NCBI GenBank assembly: GCA_964427955.1
Contig: CAYRWY010000317.1
Coordinates: 1 to 7,075 of the forward strand
Length of the DNA: 7,075 nt
Origin: JACRBK01 sp964427955
Lineage (GTDB): Bacteria; Chloroflexota; Anaerolineae; Aggregatilineales; Aggregatilineaceae
Direction: 5' to 3'
A program made the translations under genes and the position numbers. Shown here piece by piece: positions 1-6,426 of this stretch (positions within the stretch are counted from its first letter, which is position 1; each line of letters begins with the position of its first letter). The notes beneath the pieces are model-generated. The model saw only the letters and a list, made by a program, of their open reading frames with translations, made no database searches and was not told the origin of the DNA.

Positions 1-520
1 CGTCTTCCAAAAAGCGAACCTGATGCCCTGGCGGACGGTGGCGGGCAACCTGGCGCTCCCGCTCGAACTGGCCGGAGTATCCCTGGCCGAGCGCGAGCAG
101 CGCACGCAGTCGATGCTGGAGTTGATCGGGCTGGAAGGCTTCGCGGAGGCTTACCCGGCCTCGCTGTCCGGGGGCATGGCCCAGCGGGTGGCGATTGGCC
201 GGGCTTTGATCCACGATCCCGAAGTGCTGCTGCTCGATGAGCCGTTCGGGGCGTTGGATGCGCTGACGCGCGAGCAGATGAGCGAAGAACTGCTGCGGAT
301 TTGGGCCTGGCATCGCAAAACGGTGCTGATGGTGACGCACAGTATTCCCGAAGCGGTGCTGCTGGCCGACCGGGTGCTGGTTATGAGTCCGCGCCCGGGA
401 CGGATCATCGCCGACGTCGATATTCCGCTGCCGCGCCCGCGCAGCCTGGACCTGCTGCACCGTCCCGACTTCGTCGCCCTGACGGAGCGGTTACGCCACA
501 GCATCCGCGCGGCACGTTGA
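1..520 (+). CDS. ABC transporter ATP-binding protein, nitrate/sulfonate/taurine type (5' truncated by window)
   Basis: This is the ATPase subunit of an importer of the SsuB/TauB/NrtD class, which powers a membrane permease from the cytoplasmic face. The reading frame is open from base 2 and begins inside the Q-loop (VFQKANLMPWRTV), so the Walker A region lies outside the window. The ATG at base 23 is internal and is not the start. Visible in order are the helical segment, the ABC signature LSGGMAQRVAIGRAL (about bases 164-208), Walker B with the D-loop LLLDEPFGALD (about 227-262), and the switch histidine in VTHSIPEAVLLADRV (about 332-376). The tail PRPGRIIADVDIPLPRPRS is typical of this subfamily, in which proteins are usually about 250-270 residues; about 172 are present here. 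The substrate (nitrate, sulfonate, taurine, thiamine precursor or similar) cannot be told from the ATPase. The permease and binding protein, if clustered, must lie to the left, because the next gene is an unrelated regulator with its own promoter. Confidence 0.93.
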   Translation, partial: VFQKANLMPWRTVAGNLALPLELAGVSLAEREQRTQSMLELIGLEGFAEAYPASLSGGMAQRVAIGRALIHDPEVLLLDEPFGALDALTREQMSEELLRIWAWHRKTVLMVTHSIPEAVLLADRVLVMSPRPGRIIADVDIPLPRPRSLDLLHRPDFVALTERLRHSIRAAR

Positions 521-553
521 GACCCGGTAGCGCTGTCTCCAACGACCAAAGTG

Positions 554-582
554 TTGAAACTATCGCCGGAGTCTGGTAGGCT
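554..582 (+). promoter_or_regulatory. Probable sigma70-type promoter of the response regulator gene
   Basis: TTGAAA at 554-559 and TAGGCT at 577-582 are separated by exactly 17 bases. The -35 matches consensus well; the -10 keeps the T, A and final T. Transcription would begin near 590, giving a leader of about 30 bases before the ATG at 621. A short direct repeat CTGGTA (573-578 and 581-586) overlaps the -10 box and could be a binding site or chance. The promoter sits just after the ABC ATPase gene, which suggests the regulator is not simply the last gene of that operon. Confidence 0.5.
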
Positions 583-620
583 GGTAATCATCGACTTACG
601 CATTATCAAGGTAACCCTGT

Positions 621-1046
621 ATGAGTCACAAGATTTTGGTGATCGACGACGACGAACTGATCCGCACGATGGTCAGACATTTTCTGGAGCACGACCAGTA
701 TACGGTGGTCACGGCTTCGAATGGGACGGCGGGGATCGAAAAGTACGACGTTGAAAAACCTGATCTGGTGGTCTTGGATATTGCGATGCCCGAAGTCAAC
801 GGCTTCGAGGTGGCCAAGCAGATCCGGGCTATTCAGCAGCGCGACAGCCGCCCGCGCACGCCGATTATCTTCTTGACCGCGTATGCGCGGAGTTTCTTCT
901 TATCGACCGGGGACGAAGCCGGAGCGGACAGCTTTTTGACGAAGCCGATCACGCCCGATCAACTGCTGAGCCATGTCCGGCGATTCCTGGGGGAAAAACA
1001 AGAAAAACCTGGCCCCGCCCCGACGGGAGATACACCGTCGGCCTGA
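621..1046 (+). CDS. Stand-alone response regulator receiver (REC) domain protein
   Basis: This is a single-domain CheY-like receiver of 141 residues with no DNA-binding or enzymatic output domain. The conserved sites are all present: the acidic pocket DDDE at residues 9-12, the phospho-acceptor Asp53 in LVVLDIAMPEVNGFE, Thr86 in PIIFLTAYA, and Lys108 in FLTKPI. The receiver fold fills residues 3-124; the last 17 residues (GEKQEKPGPAPTGDTPSA) are a polar, Pro-rich and probably disordered tail. The ATG at 621 is preceded by AAGGT (608-612) at suitable spacing. Without an output domain the protein must act by binding a partner or as a phosphorelay intermediate. The convergent histidine kinase one base downstream is the obvious candidate phosphodonor, but that pairing is inferred from proximity only. 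Confidence 0.93.
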   Translation: MSHKILVIDDDELIRTMVRHFLEHDQYTVVTASNGTAGIEKYDVEKPDLVVLDIAMPEVNGFEVAKQIRAIQQRDSRPRTPIIFLTAYARSFFLSTGDEAGADSFLTKPITPDQLLSHVRRFLGEKQEKPGPAPTGDTPSA

Positions 1047-1047
1047 C

Positions 1048-2679
1048 CTAGGAAGCAGGCACAGCCGCCAGCGGCAGCACGATCCCAAAAATGCTGCCCT
1101 GTCCGGGTTTGCTTTGTACGAAAACCCGCCCACCGTGCTGCTCGGCGACCGATTTGACGATAGCCAGTCCCAGGCCCGACCCTTTGATGTCCTTGTTGTT
1201 GGGCGTCGGCACACGGTAGAACCGCTCGAACAGGCGGGTTTGGGCTTCGGGTGGAATTCCCGGCCCGTTATCCTGCACTTCCAGATACAGCGTTTCTTCC
1301 TGGGCATAAGCCCGCATCGTGATCTCGCCGCTGGGCGGGGTGTATTTATTGGCATTGCTCAACAGGTTGATCAACGCCCGGTACAGCCAGTGCATATCTC
1401 CTTGCACCGTGGGGAGGACGTCGGGCACTTCGATCTTCAGTTTCTGGTTGCAGCGCGTGGTGCCGGGCTGCATATCGATGGCGCAGCGTTCGATCAGCTC
1501 GCGCGGGTCGATGGCGCGCATCTGTAGCCCTACGCCGCTCTCGATATGTTCCAGGTTGAGCAGGCTGTCGATCAAGTCCTGCATCCGTTCCAACCCCTGC
1601 ACGCCGATGTCGATGATTTCTTTGTAAATTTCGGATTGATCGCCCAGTTCTTTTTTCAACAGTTCCAACGAACTCAGCGTCACCCCCAGCGGATTGCGCA
1701 GATCGTGCGCGGCGGCGTGGATGAAGTTGACCCGCGCCTGTTCCGCTTCGCGCAGGTGGGTGACATCCTGGATGACCATGACCCACCCTTCGGTCTCTTC
1801 CTGGTCGTTTTCGAGAGACTTATGAGCGTAGACCGGCGATACGATCACCGACAGGAACCGGCCATCTTCCAGGGTGACTTCGAAGACCGAGTTGCCACTT
1901 TTTTCGTCGCTCATGGCGCGGCGCAGCCCATCGCGCAGCTTGGGATGCAGCGGGGCCTGGCGCAGCGGCTGCCCCATGATCTCGTCGCGCACGATGTCGA
2001 ACAGGTTTTCCGCCGTCACATTGATCAGGTTGATGTGACCCCGGTTGTCGGTGGCGATGATCGCATCCCCCGAAGAATTCAGGATGGCGCCCAGGCGGCT
2101 CGATTGTTCCCGAGTATTCTCGTACAGCCGGGCATTGTCCAGCGCCACGCCGACCTGATCCGCAATCACACGCAGGACGGTGACCTCTTCGTCGATGAAG
2201 TGGTAGGGCTGGTGGTTCATCACGCTCAACAGGCCGACCACCCGCCCCCGGGCGTGCATGGGAGCCAGCGCCATCGCCTGGATGCCTTCGTAGGCAATTT
2301 CAGGCACGGCCAACCGGGGATCGTTCGAAACTTCTCCGGTGACCAGCACCTCGTCGTTGTGCACGACCAGGCCCGACATCCCTTTGTTGAGCGGGATACG
2401 CATGGGTTGGCTGACGAAATCATATTTCCAACCCCGTTGGGCACGCAGCACCAACTCGCCCGCCGCTTCGTTCACCAGGCTGATCCCGGCGGAATCGACC
2501 TGGATCACGTTCAAGACCGCTTCCAGGGCGGTTTGCATGGTCGCTTCGAGATCCAACGACTGGCTGACCGCCGCGGCGACCGTGTTAATCGCCGCCAGTT
2601 GATCGACACGACGCCGGATCTCCTGTGAAAGAAGCTGATTGCGATAGATCAGATTATCAGTATCGTGTGCGTCAGTCAT
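1048..2679 (-). CDS. Soluble hybrid-sensor histidine kinase: GAF-PAS-HisKA-HATPase
   Basis: This is a 543-residue cytoplasmic sensor kinase with no transmembrane segment. In order it has a short N-terminal coiled region (10-40), a GAF domain (about 42-185, ending VALDNARLYENTREQ), and a PAS domain (about 193-311, with SSGDAIIATDNRGHINLIN). Next come a HisKA dimerisation domain with the phosphorylated His325 in HAAAHDLRNPLG and a HATPase_c domain (about 424-537). In the last, the N-box is NLLSNANKYTP (Asn438, Asn442), the G1 box is DNGPGIP (470-476), the F-box is LFERFYR, and the G2 box is GSGLGLAIVK (500-509). All catalytic motifs look intact. The ATG at 2679 has only a weak ribosome site (AGG, far upstream), but no better in-frame start is visible. 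The gene converges on the REC-only regulator with one base between stops. The ligand sensed by the GAF or PAS domain cannot be predicted; no haem or flavin signature was recognised. Confidence 0.94.
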   Translation of the reverse strand: MTDAHDTDNLIYRNQLLSQEIRRRVDQLAAINTVAAAVSQSLDLEATMQTALEAVLNVIQVDSAGISLVNEAAGELVLRAQRGWKYDFVSQPMRIPLNKGMSGLVVHNDEVLVTGEVSNDPRLAVPEIAYEGIQAMALAPMHARGRVVGLLSVMNHQPYHFIDEEVTVLRVIADQVGVALDNARLYENTREQSSRLGAILNSSGDAIIATDNRGHINLINVTAENLFDIVRDEIMGQPLRQAPLHPKLRDGLRRAMSDEKSGNSVFEVTLEDGRFLSVIVSPVYAHKSLENDQEETEGWVMVIQDVTHLREAEQARVNFIHAAAHDLRNPLGVTLSSLELLKKELGDQSEIYKEIIDIGVQGLERMQDLIDSLLNLEHIESGVGLQMRAIDPRELIERCAIDMQPGTTRCNQKLKIEVPDVLPTVQGDMHWLYRALINLLSNANKYTPPSGEITMRAYAQEETLYLEVQDNGPGIPPEAQTRLFERFYRVPTPNNKDIKGSGLGLAIVKSVAEQHGGRVFVQSKPGQGSIFGIVLPLAAVPAS

Positions 2680-2720
2680 AGATAATTTCGGATGCCTGAA
2701 TGGGTGATATGTGGCTATCT

Positions 2721-2755
2721 TAACACGAATTGCCCGAACTTGCGCGCCCGTGTTA
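2721..2755 (-). repeat. Inverted repeat spanning the stop codon of the small tail-anchored protein gene
   Basis: TAACACG (2721-2727) and CGTGTTA (2749-2755) are perfect 7-bp arms around a 21-base G+C-rich spacer. On the minus strand the first TAA of the repeat is the stop codon of the 2753-3088 gene. The structure lies in the 73-bp gap before the histidine kinase. There is no T-tract after it, so it is not a convincing intrinsic terminator. It could be an mRNA processing or partial attenuation hairpin, an operator, or chance. Confidence 0.3.
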
Positions 2756-3088
2756 CAGAATACCTAGAGCGGCAGAGAGGGCCAGGGCCACCAGGAGAGC
2801 GGTGAGCAGCAGCATCCAGGCCATCAAGCGCCCGCTGTCCTGCAAAGGCGTCAGATCCATCTCCTGCTTTTCGACCTTGCCCAGCAAATCGATCCGGAGG
2901 TCGAGGTTGCGTTTACCCCGGGTCAGCCGCACCAGATAGGCACTGCGGTCGATCACGCGCCAGCCTTCGGCCAGGTAAGGCTCGACCGCCTGCTTCAAGA
3001 TCGCTTCAGCGTCCTGGGGACTGATAGGCTCGATTTCAGGCTCGGACGGTTTTTGGGGGTCCAACTCAGGCTCACTATCTGGTAACAT
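2753..3088 (-). CDS. Small acidic protein with a single C-terminal membrane segment, function unknown
   Basis: I do not recognise a named family. The protein has 111 residues. The first 25 are acidic and Pro-rich (EPELDPQKPSEPEIEPISP), probably unstructured. Residues 25-83 form a small mixed alpha/beta domain (DAEAILKQAVEPYLAEGWRVIDRSAYLVRLTRGKRNLDLRIDLLG). Residues 88-111 are a strongly hydrophobic helix that ends the protein, so it is likely tail-anchored with its bulk in the cytoplasm. The ATG at 3088 is preceded on the minus strand by GGTGAGAG, a good ribosome site. The gene lies 73 bases upstream of the histidine kinase on the same strand and could be co-transcribed with it, which would hint at an accessory role in signalling, but nothing in the sequence proves this. 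It is divergent from the gene at 3165. It is unlikely to be a shadow frame, given its ribosome site and coherent protein features. Confidence 0.75.
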   Translation of the reverse strand: MLPDSEPELDPQKPSEPEIEPISPQDAEAILKQAVEPYLAEGWRVIDRSAYLVRLTRGKRNLDLRIDLLGKVEKQEMDLTPLQDSGRLMAWMLLLTALLVALALSAALGIL

Positions 3089-3120
3089 AGTTCTCTCACC
3101 TACATCGATTTCGCGGTATA

Positions 3121-3149
3121 GTCGTAGTACGATCCAGTCCTATCTTCAA
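3121..3149 (-). promoter_or_regulatory. Candidate promoter for the small protein gene (and perhaps the kinase)
   Basis: On the minus strand TTGAAG (3144-3149) and TACGAC (3121-3126) are separated by 17 bases, upstream of the ATG at 3088. The -35 is good and the -10 weak. On the plus strand the same 76-bp divergent region contains TATAGT (3117-3122), a possible -10 for the gene at 3165, but without a recognisable -35. Both calls are tentative. Confidence 0.3.
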
Positions 3150-3164
3150 GTTGGAGTATGCTGT

Positions 3165-4349
3165 ATGTCACTCTCTCGCAAACGCAGCCGCCAGCGCACT
3201 ACTGCCGTCGGGGTAGTGTTTGGCCTGGTTCTGATCTTTGTATTTTTGGTCGGCTTGATCAAGCCTGATCTGGGCAGCCGGACCAGCTCGTCGTCAAGTG
3301 TGAGCGTCACGGACACCCCGTCGGTGACCGAAGTGGTCGTCCCCACGCCCGATCCCAACCCCCAGTTGGAAGGCGAACTGCCGTATATTCACAGCAGCGG
3401 TTATTTCCAGACGTTTCGTCCGGCGGGGTCCGATTGGGTGATCGATGAAGGCGAAAGTGTCAACGCCAGTACGTCCGCCAAAGTCGTGATCCAAAGTCCG
3501 CAGCGTCTCGTCGTCATTCATAACTATATCCAACCGGGCGTAGAATACGAATCGCTCGATGCGCTCAGCACCGGGTACCTGACGCCGGAACACTTCGCGG
3601 GGGCGTGGGCCAACTATGAGAGCTGGACGGAAACCGGGCGCACGGTGTCCGGCGAAAGCGTGATCGTGAACTTCGATCTGCTTTCGCAAAACGTTCGCTA
3701 TCTCAGCCGGTCGATCTACCGGTTGGAGGGGAATTGGCTGTATGTAATTCGGCTGGTCGTTCCGGCGAATAACCCCTCGCTGCTCGATCTCCTACAGCAG
3801 TTGGTGGTGCCATCCTTTGTCAGCTATTCTGATTTGTTAGCGCTGCCGCAGAGTTGGCCGGCTTACAGTGACCAACAGCTTGGGTTCATCTTCAAGCACG
3901 CGCCGGATTGGAAGCTGGTCGCCGGAAGTCCTGGACACGCCGTGACCTTCAGCCTCGCGATTTCCGGCGAGAAAAATACGGTCCGGCTCTGGACGGTGCC
4001 CGTCCAGCCGCTTCAATCGGCTGAAGAGGCGGAAGCCTGGGTGCAGCAGAATGATCCCGGCGTGACGCTGGTCGGATCGAACACGATCACGCACGCCACG
4101 GGGCAGGGCTACCAGGTAGGCTATACCTACCTGGATGAGCAGGGGGATGCTCACAGCGGGTTGGATGTTTTGCTCAATGACGCGGCGGGGACGCTGTTCA
4201 TCGCCAGTCTGCGTATCAACCCGCCCGATCTGAATCTCGCGCAGGCTCCCACACTGCAATCCCCCTACAGCGAGGCGCTCCAGGGGGTAGTCGGGGGTTT
4301 CATGGTGCTGCCTGAGGGCGCACGCCAGCCCGCCACCAGCACGCCCTGA
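3165..4349 (+). CDS. Membrane-anchored exported protein with two PsbP/Mog1-like domains (function unknown)
   Basis: The 394-residue protein has a basic N-terminus (SLSRKRSRQRTT), one transmembrane helix or uncleaved signal anchor (about 13-32), and a Ser/Thr/Pro linker (about 39-68, including SSSSSVSVTDTPSVTEVVVPTPDPNP). Two extracytoplasmic domains of about 140 residues each follow (about 75-220 and 232-382). Both run in the order: aromatic-rich start, a Trp-containing strand (SDWVIDEG; PDWKLVAG), beta strands, a helix with Trp (AGAWANYESW; AEEAEAWVQQ), more strands, and a helix ending in a similar phrase (LLQQLVVPSFVSY; ALQGVVGGFMVLP). That layout resembles the PsbP/Mog1 fold, but the assignment is by pattern and not by a search. 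The ATG at 3165 has GGAG at 3153-3156, eight bases upstream; an earlier ATG at 3158 is in another frame. The gene is monocistronic, ending at a strong terminator. A surface role is inferred; no catalytic motif is seen. Confidence 0.85.
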   Translation: MSLSRKRSRQRTTAVGVVFGLVLIFVFLVGLIKPDLGSRTSSSSSVSVTDTPSVTEVVVPTPDPNPQLEGELPYIHSSGYFQTFRPAGSDWVIDEGESVNASTSAKVVIQSPQRLVVIHNYIQPGVEYESLDALSTGYLTPEHFAGAWANYESWTETGRTVSGESVIVNFDLLSQNVRYLSRSIYRLEGNWLYVIRLVVPANNPSLLDLLQQLVVPSFVSYSDLLALPQSWPAYSDQQLGFIFKHAPDWKLVAGSPGHAVTFSLAISGEKNTVRLWTVPVQPLQSAEEAEAWVQQNDPGVTLVGSNTITHATGQGYQVGYTYLDEQGDAHSGLDVLLNDAAGTLFIASLRINPPDLNLAQAPTLQSPYSEALQGVVGGFMVLPEGARQPATSTP

Positions 4350-4376
4350 CGCCTTCCGGCTTAAGTCAAAATGCAC

Positions 4377-4413
4377 AAAAACCGCCTACAGTCTCGGCTG
4401 TAAGCGGTTTTTT
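4377..4413 (+). terminator. Intrinsic terminator after the exported protein gene
   Basis: AAAAACCGC-C-TACAG (4377-4391) pairs with CTGTA-A-GCGGTTTTT (4398-4412) with one C/A mismatch. The loop is TCTCGG and a T run follows. The A-tract on the 5' side means it could also stop transcription from the other strand. It separates the gene ending at 4349 from the binding-protein gene starting at 4520. Confidence 0.88.
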
Positions 4414-4503
4414 GTATTTGCGCCGTTGTGTCGTTTATGTCAGAATAAATACCGCAAGTGCCCTCCTAAGCAATTCGCGAAATGTTCACGTTGTTTAACT
4501 TAC

Positions 4504-4511
4504 AGAAGGAG
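4504..4511 (+). promoter_or_regulatory. Strong ribosome binding site of the solute-binding protein gene
   Basis: AGAAGGAG lies eight bases before the ATG at 4520 and fixes that start, which also gives a proper signal peptide. The 90 bases before it must contain the promoter, because a terminator lies further upstream. TTGTGT (4426-4431) with an A+T-rich TAAATA (4446-4451) is the nearest thing to one, but the 14-base spacing is too short to be convincing. Confidence 0.7.
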
Positions 4512-4519
4512 CACCATTC

Positions 4520-6184
4520 ATGCGCAAATTGTCCCTTTTACTCGTTGCCGTGCTGCTGGTGGCGATGCTGCCTATGACGCATCAAACCGGCTCCACTGCG
4601 GCCCAGGAAGGCAAAGTCTTTACCTTTGGGGAATATACGAACCCCGTTCAGCTTGATACTGCCGTGGTCACCGACGGCGTGTCCTTCCGCGCTGCCGAAC
4701 AGGGCTGCGAATCGCTGCTCGCCTACGAGGGCTCGACCACCAATCCGATCCCCAATCTGGCGAAGAGCTGGACCGTCAGCGACGACGGCCTGACTTGGAC
4801 GTTCGAACTGGTCGATAATGCCAAATTCCATGATGGCACTCCGTTCAACGCCGAAGCGGTAAAGTGGAATTTCGAGCGCTGGCGTTTCACCACCAATCCC
4901 ACCCACTGGGCCGAGTCGGTCTTCGAATACTATGAAGCCATGTGGAACGGTTTTGATGACGCTTCGCTCATCACCAATGTCGAAGCCACGGGCGAATACG
5001 AAGTGACCTTCACGCTTTCGTCGCCCACCGGCGCCATGCTGAACAACCTGGCCATGCCCATGTTCGCCATTCACAGCCCGGCGGCGGTTGAAGCGGCGGG
5101 CGCGGCGTACGGCACCCCCGAAGTCGGCTTCTCTTGCACCGGCCCCTACAAGTTCGTCGAGTGGGTGAGCGACGACCATGTAAAGCTGGTTCGCAATGCT
5201 GATTACTGGGGCGAAATCCCGGGCAACGTCGACACGATCCTCTTCCGTATCATCCCCGATGCTGCGGCGCGTTTCGCGGCCTTGCAGGCGGGCGAGATCG
5301 ATGCCTTCGAACAGCCTAACGTCGAAGACATCAGCTCGATCGAAGGTTCGGACAGCATGTATATCCAGATGCGTGGCCCGCTGAATGTCATGTACCTGGC
5401 CTTCAGCTACCGCATCAAGGAATTCCGTGACGTGAACGTGCGTAAGGCAATTGCCATGGCGATCAACCGCCAGGAAATTGTCGATGCCTTCTATCCGCCC
5501 GGTGCCGTCGTGGCCACGACCATGATCCCGCCGTCACTGTGGGGTTACAATCCGGATGTGCCCGCCTTCGAGTATGATCCCGACGCGGCGAAAGCCCTGT
5601 TGGCTGAGGCTGGCTATCCCGATGGCATCAAGGAAGTGACCGTTCTGAAGGTTGACGAGAACAACCATGTCACCGACGAAGTTGAAAGCACCATGCCGCT
5701 GACCCTGTACTATCAGCCCGTCGCCCGTCCCTACAACCCCGATGGTCAGGGTATTGGCGAAGCGATGGTCAGCTACCTGGCCGACATCGGCCTGGAAGCG
5801 GAACTTGGCTCGGTGGGTGACTGGTCGGCCTACCTCGCGGCGCGCAGCAATGGCGAACTGCTGGGGTTGTACCAATTGGGCTGGACCGGTGACAATGGCG
5901 ATCCCGACAACTTCCTGGGCTACTTCTACGCTCAGAATCCGGTCGCGCGTGAAGGCTACTACGAGAACGCCGAAGTCGGCCAACTGCTGACCCAGGCGCG
6001 TGGGATGTCGGTTCAGGCCGAGCGCGAACCGATCTACCAGCAAGTCGATCAGATCATGCACGACGAAGTGGCGCGTATCTACGTCGCGCACACCGGTGTG
6101 CCGCTGGCCTTCAGTAACCGGGTTTCCGGCTACGTGACCAGCCCGCTGGGCACCGAACTCTTCAAGTTCGTGTCGGTCGAATAA
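4520..6184 (+). CDS. ABC transporter substrate-binding protein, family 5 (peptide/nickel/oligopeptide type)
   Basis: This 554-residue secreted binding protein belongs to the DppA/OppA/NikA family (SBP_bac_5). It captures a peptide or similar solute outside the membrane and delivers it to an ABC permease. The N-terminus is a signal peptide (MRKLSLLLVAVLLVAMLP, h-region 4-18) with likely signal peptidase I cleavage after STAA near residue 28. There is no lipobox cysteine. Family hallmarks are NLAKSWTVSDDGLTWTFEL (79-97), DNAKFHDGTPFNAEAVKW (99-116), TGPYKFVEW (207-215), RIIPDAAARFAALQAGEIDA (243-262), VRKAIAMAINRQEIV (307-321) and the C-lobe GWTGDNGDPDNFLGYFY (454-470). The length is typical of the family. 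Cys63 and Cys206 could form a disulfide. The gene is flanked by terminators and has no permease or ATPase gene beside it; the ATPase at the left edge belongs to a different transporter class. The substrate cannot be specified. Confidence 0.95.
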   Translation: MRKLSLLLVAVLLVAMLPMTHQTGSTAAQEGKVFTFGEYTNPVQLDTAVVTDGVSFRAAEQGCESLLAYEGSTTNPIPNLAKSWTVSDDGLTWTFELVDNAKFHDGTPFNAEAVKWNFERWRFTTNPTHWAESVFEYYEAMWNGFDDASLITNVEATGEYEVTFTLSSPTGAMLNNLAMPMFAIHSPAAVEAAGAAYGTPEVGFSCTGPYKFVEWVSDDHVKLVRNADYWGEIPGNVDTILFRIIPDAAARFAALQAGEIDAFEQPNVEDISSIEGSDSMYIQMRGPLNVMYLAFSYRIKEFRDVNVRKAIAMAINRQEIVDAFYPPGAVVATTMIPPSLWGYNPDVPAFEYDPDAAKALLAEAGYPDGIKEVTVLKVDENNHVTDEVESTMPLTLYYQPVARPYNPDGQGIGEAMVSYLADIGLEAELGSVGDWSAYLAARSNGELLGLYQLGWTGDNGDPDNFLGYFYAQNPVAREGYYENAEVGQLLTQARGMSVQAEREPIYQQVDQIMHDEVARIYVAHTGVPLAFSNRVSGYVTSPLGTELFKFVSVE

Positions 6185-6217
6185 GCCGTATCACCGGAGC
6201 GCTTTAGGGCTTCGAAC

Positions 6218-6262
6218 AACGGGGTAGAATCGTCCGTGGGGCGGTTGCTACCCCGTTTTTTG
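6218..6262 (+). terminator. Intrinsic terminator after the solute-binding protein gene
   Basis: AACGGGGTAG (6218-6227) pairs perfectly over 10 bp with CTACCCCGTT (6248-6257), followed by a run of T residues. The 20-base apical part can form a second small helix (CGTCC 6231-6235 with GGGCG 6239-6243, one G-U pair). It begins 34 bases after the stop codon, so the binding-protein gene is a single-gene transcript. Confidence 0.9.
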
Positions 6263-6306
6263 TCTTTACTAGGGGAGGATTTGAAGCGGTGTGCCCAAAG
6301 ACGCCC

Positions 6307-6335
6307 TTGACGCCACCCGGCGCGTATGCTATCAT
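6307..6335 (+). promoter_or_regulatory. Sigma70-type promoter of the tRNA-Asp gene
   Basis: TTGACG (6307-6312) and TATCAT (6330-6335) are separated by 17 bases, five of six and four of six consensus matches respectively. Transcription would begin around 6342, about 12 bases before the mature tRNA 5' end. This is the clearest promoter in the window, consistent with a highly expressed RNA gene. Confidence 0.72.
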
Positions 6336-6353
6336 TTGCTTTGCTTGACAATA

Positions 6354-6426
6354 GGGGACGTAGTGTAGCGGTTAACATGTCGGCCTGTCAAGCCGAAGAT
6401 CGCGGGTTCGAACCCCGTCGTCCCCG
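6354..6426 (+). tRNA. tRNA-Asp (anticodon GTC)
   Basis: A full cloverleaf can be drawn. The acceptor stem GGGGACG (6354-6360) pairs with CGTCCCC (6419-6425) over 7 bp. The D stem is GTGT/ACAT-type (6363-6366 with 6375-6378), including one G-U pair. The anticodon stem TCGGC/GCCGA (6380-6384 and 6392-6396) carries loop CTGTCAA with anticodon GTC at 6387-6389. The variable loop has five bases. The T arm is GCGGG-TTCGAAC-CCCGT (6402-6418). The discriminator is G6426, as expected for Asp. The 3' CCA is not encoded. A promoter lies just upstream and a terminator three bases downstream, so it is transcribed alone. The 3' three quarters of the gene is also read, in antisense, as the end of the recombinase frame. 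Confidence 0.97.

Noticed and set aside
151..609. Minus-strand open frame of 152 codons opposite the ABC ATPase
   Set aside because: It is antisense to the signature and Walker B motifs of a clear ATPase; its Ser/Arg-rich translation has no family resemblance.
1546..2628. Long plus-strand open frame of 360 codons opposite the histidine kinase
   Set aside because: It lies wholly antisense to a kinase with every catalytic motif intact, and its translation is low-complexity and rich in His, Gln, Arg and Asp with no recognisable domain. It is a high-G+C shadow frame.
3837..4376. Minus-strand open frame of 179 codons opposite the exported protein
   Set aside because: It begins inside the terminator region and has an Arg/Gly-rich shadow composition with no convincing ribosome site, while the plus-strand gene has clear protein features.
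4426..4656. Plus-strand frame with several Cys pairs before the binding-protein gene
   Set aside because: The Cys pattern (CRLCQNKYRKC) looks tempting, but the frame overlaps the signal-peptide codons of the real gene, has no ribosome site and ends in an out-of-frame shadow.
4538..5179. Minus-strand open frame of 213 codons opposite the solute-binding protein
   Set aside because: It is antisense to a well-defined family 5 binding protein and its translation shows no domain.
1..6184. ABC ATPase and solute-binding protein as parts of one transporter
   Set aside because: The ATPase is of the nitrate/sulfonate/taurine class, whereas the binding protein is of the peptide/oligopeptide class. They are 4 kb apart with unrelated genes on both strands between them.
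6130..6378. Minus-strand frame of 82 codons between the binding protein and the tRNA
   Set aside because: It begins inside the tRNA gene and runs through the tRNA promoter and a terminator; there is no ribosome site or protein feature.
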